Translations under genes and position numbers: made by a program
Shown: piece by piece, positions 1 through 4,113 of the stretch
Numbering within the stretch: position 1 is the stretch's first letter
Layout: each line of letters starts with the position of its first letter
The notes under the pieces: generated by a model
What the model was told of the DNA's origin: nothing
The model's database searches: none
The model's input: the letters and a program-made list of their open reading frames with translations, nothing else
NCBI GenBank assembly: GCA_025455595.1
Contig: JALOMD010000291.1
Span: 1-5,239 of the forward strand
Source: Cytophagales bacterium
Lineage (GTDB): Bacteria > Bacteroidota > Bacteroidia > Cytophagales > 172606-1
Direction of reading: 5' to 3'
DNA length: 5,239 nucleotides

Positions 1-664
1 TGCCAAACGCGTCATCATCTCGGCCCCGGCCAAAGACGACACGCCGACGTTTGTGATGGGCGTGAACGAAAAGTCGTTCAAGTCGGACATGAGCATCGTT
101 TCCAACGCCTCTTGCACCACCAACTGCCTGGCTCCGCTGGCGAAAGTGTTGAACGACAAATGGGGCATCGAGGAAGGCCTGATGACAACCGTACACGCCG
201 TGACGGCCACGCAGAAAACCGTGGACGGCCCTTCGATGAAAGACTGGCGCGGCGGCCGGGGTGCTTACCAAAACATCATCCCGTCGTCAACCGGTGCCGC
301 CAAGGCCGTGGGTTTGGTGATTCCCGAACTGAAAGGCAAGCTCACGGGCATGTCGTTTCGCGTACCGGTGGCCAATGTGTCGGTGGTCGACCTGACGGCC
401 CGTTTGAAAACGCCTGCCACTTACGAGGAAATCAAGGCCGAAATGAAACGCGCCTCCGAGCAGGAACTGAAAGGCATTTTGGGCTACACCGAAGACGAAG
501 TGGTGTCCACCGATTTCATCGGCGATGCCCGCACCTCGATTTTCGACGCCAAAGCCGGCATCCAACTCAGCCCGACATTCGTGAAAGTGGTGTCTTGGTA
601 CGACAACGAGTGGGGCTATTCCAACAAGCTCGTCGGATTGCTCACCTACACGGCTGGCGTTTAA
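1..664 (+). CDS. gap: Glyceraldehyde-3-phosphate dehydrogenase, type I (3' part)
   Basis: This enzyme oxidises and phosphorylates glyceraldehyde 3-phosphate to 1,3-bisphosphoglycerate with NAD(P)+ in cytosolic glycolysis. The reading frame is open from base 2 and ends with TAA at 662-664, giving 220 visible residues. The family is about 335 residues long, so roughly the first 115, with most of the Rossmann NAD-binding half, lie upstream of the window. Visible hallmarks are the catalytic segment SNASCTTNC (nucleophilic Cys codon at 113-115), the catalytic His of TTVHAVTATQ (codon 194-196), the phosphate-binding region WRGGRGAYQNIIPSSTGAAK, the stretch FRVPVANVSVVDL, and the C-terminal signature SWYDNEWGYSNKL. 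The frame is intact and all visible catalytic residues are present. Cofactor preference cannot be judged because the N-terminal NAD site is missing. A strong intrinsic terminator follows at 753-782, so gap is the last gene of its transcript. Confidence 0.97.
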   Translation, partial: AKRVIISAPAKDDTPTFVMGVNEKSFKSDMSIVSNASCTTNCLAPLAKVLNDKWGIEEGLMTTVHAVTATQKTVDGPSMKDWRGGRGAYQNIIPSSTGAAKAVGLVIPELKGKLTGMSFRVPVANVSVVDLTARLKTPATYEEIKAEMKRASEQELKGILGYTEDEVVSTDFIGDARTSIFDAKAGIQLSPTFVKVVSWYDNEWGYSNKLVGLLTYTAGV

Positions 665-666
665 AA

Positions 667-694
667 AGTCTTGAGTCTTGTGTCTTTGGTCTTG
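667..694. repeat. Imperfect tandem heptamers (AGTCTTG)n
   Basis: Directly after the gap stop codon there are four 7-nt units: AGTCTTG (667-673), AGTCTTG (674-680), TGTCTTT (681-687) and GGTCTTG (688-694). A trailing AGT makes the 9-mer GTCTTGAGT occur exactly twice (668-676 and 689-697). It is a degenerate short tandem repeat in the 3' untranslated region of gap. No function is evident. Confidence 0.7.
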
Positions 695-730
695 AGTGGA
701 AAATAGATTTTTCGCAATGTCTTGACACAA

Positions 731-759
731 GCGTTTTAAGCAAATTTTGCCCAAAACGC
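731..759. repeat. 29-nt near-palindrome P, copy 1
   Basis: The outer arms GCGTTTT (731-737) and AAAACGC (753-759) pair perfectly. The inner arms GCAAA (740-744) and TTTGC (746-750) pair after two mismatched positions (AA against CC). It belongs to the family repeated across this window. Its right arm is also the start of the gap terminator stem. Confidence 0.85.
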
Positions 760-782
760 CCCGACTGTTCGGGGCGTTTTTT
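753..782 (+). terminator. Intrinsic terminator of gap
   Basis: A perfect 12-bp stem is formed by AAAACGCCCCGA (753-764) and TCGGGGCGTTTT (769-780), with a 4-nt loop CTGT. The T-run spans 777-782. It lies 88 nt after the gap stop codon and is the strongest terminator in the window. The A-tract on its left side means it could also act on transcripts from the opposite strand. Its first 7 bases are also the right arm of palindrome copy 1. Confidence 0.9.
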
Positions 783-818
783 ATTTGCCGTTTTCTGTCT
801 GGAAGCGATTTCTGACAG

Positions 819-917
819 AAAAAACAGCAACACGGATTGAACGGATGAAAGGGATTTGAACGGATTTGAATCCGTTTTTTATCCGTCGCATCCGTCCAAT
901 CCGTGTTGCTGTTTTTT
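819..917. repeat. 99-bp inverted repeat built of CGGAT nonamers
   Basis: Perfect 21-bp arms occupy 819-839 and 897-917 (they start AAAAAACAGCAACACGG and end with its reverse complement). Pairing continues with one mismatch to 847/889. An apical 8-bp stem AACGGATT/AATCCGTT lies at 859-866/869-876. The left half consists of 9-10-nt units (ACGGATTGA 832-840, ACGGATGAA 841-849, AGGGATTTGA 850-859, ACGGATTTGA 860-869). The right half has three 9-nt units (ATCCGTCGC 881-889, ATCCGTCCA 890-898, ATCCGTGTT 899-907). It sits between palindrome copies 1 and 2. No coding potential is visible. Confidence 0.9.
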
Positions 918-923
918 ACAGAA

Positions 924-952
924 GCGTTTTGGGCAAAATTTGCTCAAAACGT
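924..952. repeat. 29-nt near-palindrome P, copy 2
   Basis: The sequence reads GCGTTTTGGGC, then AAAATTT, then GCTCAAAACGT. It pairs throughout except for a G-T step inside the stem and the outermost base pair. It closes the CGGAT inverted repeat on its right side and opens the GTGGCATGAC element on its left side, so it is shared by two mirror-symmetric units. Confidence 0.85.
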
Positions 953-1107
953 CGCCTTGTCGTGGCATGACTGAGATACAATGAATCGTGGGTGTTGTCT
1001 GAGTCATGCCACGACTGTTTTCTATACTTGCCTTTGGCCGTTAGCCGTGGCATGACCCGACATGAAAATCCGCGTGAGGCAGTGCCTCAGTCATGCCACG
1101 ACAAGCG

Positions 1108-1136
1108 ACGTTTTGAGCAAAAATTGCCCAAAACGG
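1108..1136. repeat. 29-nt near-palindrome P, copy 3
   Basis: The sequence reads ACGTTTTGAGC, then AAAAATT, then GCCCAAAACGG. It forms the right end of the 213-bp composite element. It lies 22 bp beyond the capA stop codon on the minus strand, so it would be the first hairpin in the capA 3' untranslated region. No T-run follows it in that direction, so a terminator call is not supported. Confidence 0.85.
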
Positions 1137-1158
1137 CAAACGTTAAACGCAAAACGAA

Positions 1159-2346
1159 TCACGGCTCGGTTGGTTTGCGTGTGATCAATCCGTTGTCATC
1201 AATCTGTAGCGGGGCTTCGGGGAAGTCGGCGAGAAGCAGGCGTTGCAGCGTCTTCACGGCTTGGTTGGCTTCGTCGAGTTGCGGGCCGCCTTCGCCGGTT
1301 TGCTTGACGGGCGTGACTTCGGCTTTCAGAAACGTGCCTTGCCGGTTCAGGAACACTTTCAGAATCGGAGCCACGCCGCCCTCGCCTTTGAGACTGAACC
1401 GGGCGTAAGTGCAGAAATTGCCGAGGCTATAGATAATGAACCGGTCTTTGTACAAATCCACCGAACGCGTCACGTGCGGGCCGTGGCCCAGCACCACGTC
1501 GGCCCCGGCATCAATCACGGCGCGGGCGAATGCGTACGGATTGCCCCGGTTTTCGCCCACGAACATCTCCGTCTTGCGCGTCACCCGCGTGGCTCCGCGC
1601 CCTTCGGCACCGCCGTGAAACGACACAATCACGATGTCGGTCGAGTCGGCGAGTTGCTTTACTAATTGCTTGGCGGTCTTCAGGTTACGGATGTCCAGCG
1701 TGCCTTCGTTCGGGGCAAAGGCGATGAGTCCGTACCGCACGCTGTCTTTGACGAAAACCGTGGTCGGGGCCGTTTCCAGTCCGGCGTATCCGATGCCCGC
1801 CGAGTCAAGCGTTTCCATGGAACTTTGCCGCCCCACCGGCCCGAAGTCGCCGCTGTGGTTGTTGGCTAAGCTCATGATGTCAAAACCCGCGTCGGTCAGG
1901 TGTCGCACATAACGGGTGGGCGTGCGGAATGCGTAGCAAACCGCCGGATTGGCGCAGGTTTTCACTTTGCCGCCGCGTTTTTTGTCGAGCAGCGTGCCTT
2001 CAAGGTTGCCGAAAGTCACATCGGCGTTGCGGAGGATGGTTTTGATGGTGTCCGGCAGAATCGTCGCGCCGTCTTCGGGCGGCAGAAAAGACGAATCCGG
2101 AAAATCCGTACCCATCATGATGTCGCCCACGCCGATGATGGTCAGCGTATCCTTTTGAACCAAAGTGTCTTTGCGGGCCAGCGTATCGGCCGGGAGGGTG
2201 GCGGTGGTGTCGCGCCGCAAGACGCGGTGTTCCTGCTTAACGGCAGGCTTGTCTTGGGCTTGCAGAAAAGCGAAAACCAAGAAGAGGATCGGGAAGAGGT
2301 ACAGACTGTTGCGCATGAGAAACCGCCAGAGAGGTAGTCGGGACAT
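1159..2346 (-). CDS. CapA-family (PGA_cap) secreted metallophosphatase-fold protein
   Basis: This 395-residue protein matches the CapA/poly-gamma-glutamate capsule synthesis family, which has a calcineurin-like metallophosphatase fold. Ordered motifs from the chosen start are GDIMMG (74-79), GNLEG (113-117), LANNHSGDFG (160-169), SFHGGAEG (242-249), GHGPHV (286-291) and YSLGNF (305-310). These carry the Asp, Asn and His residues expected to bind metal. The N-terminus has a basic segment and a hydrophobic stretch (about residues 14-28) ending in LQAQ, so it is probably a signal peptide and the protein is exported. A polar linker with repeated DTL units follows (about 46-68). Cys131 and Cys137 could form a disulfide. 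The frame stays open up to an ATG at 2433, but that would place 29 polar residues before the signal peptide, and a -7 promoter box lies at 2356-2363; the start at 2346 (or 2316) is preferred. No capsule genes adjoin it, so the substrate is unknown and the capA symbol is withheld. Confidence 0.88.
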   Translation of the reverse strand: MSRLPLWRFLMRNSLYLFPILFLVFAFLQAQDKPAVKQEHRVLRRDTTATLPADTLARKDTLVQKDTLTIIGVGDIMMGTDFPDSSFLPPEDGATILPDTIKTILRNADVTFGNLEGTLLDKKRGGKVKTCANPAVCYAFRTPTRYVRHLTDAGFDIMSLANNHSGDFGPVGRQSSMETLDSAGIGYAGLETAPTTVFVKDSVRYGLIAFAPNEGTLDIRNLKTAKQLVKQLADSTDIVIVSFHGGAEGRGATRVTRKTEMFVGENRGNPYAFARAVIDAGADVVLGHGPHVTRSVDLYKDRFIIYSLGNFCTYARFSLKGEGGVAPILKVFLNRQGTFLKAEVTPVKQTGEGGPQLDEANQAVKTLQRLLLADFPEAPLQIDDNGLITRKPTEP

Positions 2347-2355
2347 GGTTCGGGG

Positions 2356-2363
2356 CAAAGGTA
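2356..2363 (-). promoter_or_regulatory. Bacteroidota-type -7 box upstream of the CapA-family gene
   Basis: The minus strand reads TACCTTTG, a perfect match to the Bacteroidota primary sigma factor -7 consensus TAnnTTTG. It ends 9 nt before the ATG at 2346. No TTTG or TTG was found 19-21 nt further upstream, so only half of the promoter is supported. Transcription from here would start within a few bases of 2350 and would exclude the upstream ATG at 2433. Confidence 0.6.
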
Positions 2364-2438
2364 TCGGTTTGGCGGTTGGTTTTGCATCGTTTTGTTTTTC
2401 TGTTTGGTTGCTGGTTATGGAAAGTTCTGTCAATCAAA

Positions 2439-2466
2439 GCGTTTTGGGCATTTTTTCCCAAAACGG
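2439..2466. repeat. Near-palindrome P, copy 4 (28 nt)
   Basis: The left arm GCGTTTTGGG (2439-2448) is followed by CATTTTTT and the right arm CCCAAAACGG (2457-2466). Nine of ten outer positions pair. The centre differs from the other copies: it lacks the inner GC pair and is a T-run. It lies upstream of the CapA-family gene. Confidence 0.8.
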
Positions 2467-2468
2467 CA

Positions 2469-2536
2469 GGCCGGGTCAGAGACGTAAACTGTGACGGTCT
2501 GCAAGCCCGGAACGAAGCGGCAGTTCCGTCCCGGCC
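2469..2536. repeat. Nested GC-rich inverted repeats
   Basis: The outer arms GGCCGGG (2469-2475) and CCCGGCC (2530-2536) enclose an inner hairpin CGGAAC (2508-2513)/GTTCCG (2523-2528). The structure starts 2 bp after palindrome copy 4. The following stretch 2537-2607 shows only a short AGCAG/CTGCT hairpin (2547-2557) and no gene. Confidence 0.5.
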
Positions 2537-2607
2537 CGCCGGACAAAGCAGCCTGCTCGTACTGTAGCCTCGTGTTTCAGAGGTTGCTTAAGATTAGATT
2601 TCTGATC

Positions 2608-2725
2608 GGCGTTTTGAGCGTTCCCGCTCCCGACAAGCCTGCCAAGCCGAAAGCCTGCCCCGATTGGTCGGGGGCATGGTCGGGACAGGCCGTTGCGGGA
2701 TTTGACAATTTTCGCCCAAAACGCC
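2608..2725. repeat. Split palindrome P, copy 5, around an internal hairpin
   Basis: The left half GGCGTTTTGAGCG (2608-2620) and right half CGCCCAAAACGCC (2713-2725) are complementary at 12 of 13 positions but lie 92 bp apart. Between them the symmetry continues with TCCCGC (2622-2627)/GCGGGA (2695-2700) and GCCTGCCCCGA (2653-2663)/TCGGGACAGGC (2680-2690, one mismatch). A competing pair is CCCCGA (2658-2663)/TCGGGG (2668-2673). The whole 118 bp is one long interrupted inverted repeat with no coding potential. Confidence 0.75.
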
Positions 2726-2756
2726 CACCTTTTGTCTTTCGCGAGCCTGTGCTTCC

Positions 2757-2799
2757 CCGCCTGCCGACACCTGTCCGCTCCTGCCCGTCCGGCAAGCGG
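2757..2799. repeat. Inverted repeat between palindrome copies 5 and 6
   Basis: The left arm CCGCCTGCCGAC (2757-2768) pairs with GTCCGGCAAGCGG (2787-2799), allowing one bulged base and one mismatch. The loop is 18 nt. The right arm runs directly into palindrome copy 6. Confidence 0.6.
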
Positions 2800-2827
2800 C
2801 GTTTTGGGCAAATTTTGCCCAAAACAC
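2799..2827. repeat. 29-nt near-palindrome P, copy 6
   Basis: The sequence reads GCGTTTTGGGC, then AAATTTT, then GCCCAAAACAC. The internal GGGC/GCCC pairs are intact. The only imperfection in the arms is next to the right-hand end (CAC where CGC is expected). Confidence 0.85.
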
Positions 2828-2848
2828 CAAATAATTCCAAATCGTCAG

Positions 2849-2889
2849 AAAACAGCAAAAGCACAGGTAATCTGTGCTTTTGCTGTTTT
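2849..2889 (-). terminator. 18-bp perfect hairpin, likely terminator of the downstream-facing minus-strand gene
   Basis: Perfect 18-bp arms at 2849-2866 (AAAACAGCAAAAGCACAG) and 2872-2889 enclose a 5-nt loop. The hairpin lies 21 bp beyond the stop codon of the minus-strand gene at 2911-3549, where a terminator is expected. On the minus strand the stem ends in TTTT followed by C, so the U-tract is short. The A/T-flanked form would suit bidirectional use. It could alternatively be just another member of the local repeat mosaic, since it shares AAAACAGCAA with the arm at 819-839. Confidence 0.6.
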
Positions 2890-2910
2890 GGAAAGACATT
2901 TGCGAGAACA

Positions 2911-3549
2911 TCAAGCCACGCCGCCTTTGAGCGAATCTTGCAGCGTTTCGAGCTTGTCCCAGTCACCGACGGCAGCCAGCGAAGCCTGCTCCATCCATGA
3001 GGCCGGGTTGTGCATTTTGAAACGCGGCCCGGCTTCGGTGAGGATGCCGCGCAGTTCGTTCTCTTTCGAGGCAGCCAGTTGCGCGAACGTGTAGATGCCC
3101 TTGCCGTGCAGCAATCCCTCTATCTTCGGGCCGATGCCTTCGATTTTCTTCAGGTCGTCGCCTGCGGGCTTGTCGGCTTTCTTGCGGCGCGTCTTGGCTT
3201 CGGTGTTATCGGTCACGGTGCCGTTTCCGTTGGCGTGTTTTTCCAACACCACCACACAATTATCCACACCCCAAAAAGGCGACGGCACGTAGCTGTCGGC
3301 GGCCGCGTCGTTGAACCACTGTGCGTAGCCGTCGGACACGTAGCGAAACTCGTATTGGCGGCCCGGCGACAGTTCGATGCGGGCTTCCAGCGTTTCGGCA
3401 CTTTGGGTCAGCAGCACGCCTTGGTTCCAGTCCCAGTCGTTGAAGTCACCCAGCACTTTCACTTCCGTGGCGTTCTCAACCACGCCCACGGGCAGGCTGA
3501 ACACAACCGTATAAGTGTCGTTGATCGGATTGTAGCTTTTGGTTATCAT
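2911..3549 (-). CDS. Glycogen-binding-fold (CBM48/AMPK-like) plus helix-hairpin-helix protein
   Basis: This 212-residue protein has two recognisable parts. Residues about 8-103 form a beta-rich domain of the CBM48/AMPK glycogen-binding type, with KVLGDFNDWDW (31-41), a late EFRYVSDGYAQWFND strand region (67-81) and Trp93. This fold binds alpha-glucans in some relatives. After a charged linker (104-130, with KTRRKK), residues 131-210 form a helix-hairpin-helix module, DDLKKIEGIGPKIEGLL, followed by LTEAGPRFKMHNPASW and GDWDKLETLQDSLKGG. That C-terminal pattern is the one I recall as the extension of ribosomal protein L21 in Bacteroidota. No signal peptide or membrane segment is seen, so it is likely cytosolic. 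The ATG at 3549 is the natural start because the beta domain begins right after it. Binding of glucan, nucleic acid or ribosomes is inference only. Confidence 0.85.
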   Translation of the reverse strand: MITKSYNPINDTYTVVFSLPVGVVENATEVKVLGDFNDWDWNQGVLLTQSAETLEARIELSPGRQYEFRYVSDGYAQWFNDAAADSYVPSPFWGVDNCVVVLEKHANGNGTVTDNTEAKTRRKKADKPAGDDLKKIEGIGPKIEGLLHGKGIYTFAQLAASKENELRGILTEAGPRFKMHNPASWMEQASLAAVGDWDKLETLQDSLKGGVA

Positions 3550-3580
3550 GGGTATCGGGTAAGTTTGAGGTAATTTTTCG

Positions 3581-3612
3581 CAAAATTCTGGTAATGAACC
3601 GATAAAGCCAAA
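3581..3612 (-). promoter_or_regulatory. Candidate promoter of the glycogen-binding/HhH gene
   Basis: The minus strand reads TTTG (3612-3609), a 20-nt spacer, then GAATTTTG (3588-3581). This matches the Bacteroidota layout TTTG-N19-21-TAnnTTTG with one mismatch in the -7 box. Transcription would begin near 3574-3577, leaving a leader of about 25 nt before the ATG at 3549. Confidence 0.4.
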
Positions 3613-3670
3613 ACAGAATGTTTATGATATTGTTAACTTTTGGGCAAAGAGCCGGGAGTATGGGGCAAAG

Positions 3671-3699
3671 GCGTTTTGAGCAAAATTTGCCCAAAACGC
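3671..3699. repeat. 29-nt near-palindrome P, copy 7
   Basis: The sequence reads GCGTTTTGAGC, then AAAATTT, then GCCCAAAACGC, and one extra G/C pair at 3670/3700 extends it. A single A-C mismatch interrupts an otherwise complete stem. It forms the left end of the third composite element. Confidence 0.9.
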
Positions 3700-3706
3700 C
3701 AGTGAA

Positions 3707-3863
3707 TGTAGCACATGCTTTAGCCTGTGCGCCACGCCCAAGCGTGGCTCTGTTACAGATTTTGCGGTTTTTTTGTCTAAACACGGGGTCGGTCTATGGC
3801 TAAAAAATCCTTCGGATTTTGCACCACGCCGTACGTGGCAGGCAGGCTGAAGCCTGTGCTACA
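3707..3863. repeat. Inverted repeat with TGTAGCACA arms
   Basis: The 30-nt arms 3707-3736 and 3834-3863 are reverse complements at 25 of 30 positions; both start TGTAGCACA and end GCCACG, read inward. Extra local hairpins are GCCACGC/GCGTGGC (3731-3737/3742-3748), AAAATCC/GGATTTT (3804-3810/3814-3820) and CCACG/CGTGG (3824-3828/3834-3838). The symmetry continues outward into palindrome copies 7 and 8, so the composite spans about 3671-3889. No gene is visible in it. Confidence 0.8.
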
Positions 3864-3870
3864 ACTGATG

Positions 3871-3910
3871 CCGTTTTGGGCAAAAATTGAAAATCCCGCA
3901 ACCGGCGGGA
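3871..3910. repeat. Palindrome P, copy 8 left half, plus TCCCGC hairpin
   Basis: CCGTTTTGGGCAAAAATTG (3871-3889) is a left half of P that is not followed by its usual right arm. Next comes the hairpin TCCCGC (3894-3899)/GCGGGA (3905-3910). The complementary right half is about 110 bp away at 3997-4012. Confidence 0.7.
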
Positions 3911-3973
3911 ACGGCTAAGAGCAACATTCCCGAAACCTCAATGCCAGCAAGTCTCATCAAGCGATTTCACACA

Positions 3974-4027
3974 GTCATTTTGTCTTTTTTTCTCGAAATT
4001 CGCCCAAAACGCCCGGTCATTTTGTCT
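3974..4027. repeat. 12-nt direct repeats flanking the right half of palindrome copy 8
   Basis: GTCATTTTGTCT occurs at 3974-3985 and again at 4016-4027. Between them lies AATTCGCCCAAAACGCC (3997-4012 plus flanks), the right half of a P palindrome. The arrangement could be a trace of an insertion or a slippage duplication. The T-rich sequence makes coincidence possible. Confidence 0.55.
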
Positions 4028-4053
4028 GAAAAACAGGAATGGTTTTTTCTTTG
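4021..4053 (+). promoter_or_regulatory. Candidate clpB promoter
   Basis: TTTG (4021-4024) is followed after 21 nt by TTTCTTTG (4046-4053). This fits the Bacteroidota TTTG-N19-21-TAnnTTTG pattern with one mismatch in the -7 box. The leader to the ATG at 4114 would be about 55 nt. No CIRCE operator (TTAGCACTC-N9-GAGTGCTAA) was found. The second copy of the 12-nt direct repeat overlaps the -33 element. Confidence 0.35.
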
Positions 4054-4113
4054 CTGCATCTGGTGCAAACAACCTTTGAAAACCAAGCAAACGGGCAAAC
4101 ACCCACACCAACT

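Larger units (their letters stand above)
924..1136. repeat. Composite inverted-repeat element of 213 bp with about 52-bp arms
   Basis: The left arm (924-975) and right arm (1086-1136) are near-perfect reverse complements. The inner 19 bp (957-975/1086-1104) are perfect, and the rest differs by a few substitutions and one indel at 955-956. Each arm consists of a copy of palindrome P, a GTCGC linker and GTGGCATGAC. The interior holds a second inverted pair of the same word, so GTGGCATGAC or its complement occurs four times (962-971, 1003-1012, 1047-1056, 1090-1099). Two local hairpins result: 959-972 with 1002-1015 and 1046-1056 with 1090-1100, the latter containing TGAGGC/GCCTCA at 1075-1089. 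The architecture resembles a miniature inverted-repeat element, but no clear target-site duplication was seen. Confidence 0.8.

Noticed and set aside
731..1136. Possible CRISPR array because a ~29-nt palindromic repeat recurs
   Set aside because: Spacing is irregular (86 to 200 bp within gaps), the intervening sequences are themselves inverted repeats rather than unique spacers, and copies alternate in orientation. No cas genes are present.
2347..2433. N-terminal extension of the CapA-family protein from the ATG at 2433
   Set aside because: The 29 extra residues are polar and would bury the signal peptide; a consensus -7 box lies within this segment.
1108..2466. Integron-like cassettes, because genes lie between palindromic sites
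   Set aside because: The palindromes lack attC core sequences (GTTRRRY/RYYYAAC), no integrase is visible, and most copies bound no gene.
2491..3094. Overlapping open frames on both strands in the 2347-2910 gap and running into the HhH gene
   Set aside because: They read through the inverted repeats and the real minus-strand gene, have no domain-like sequence, and several encode both arms of the same palindromes (NFRPKRP/RFGQILPK type repeats).
4046..4073. Heat-shock operator (CIRCE-like) before clpB
   Set aside because: Only a 5-bp TTTGC/GCAAA symmetry exists; it does not match the CIRCE consensus.
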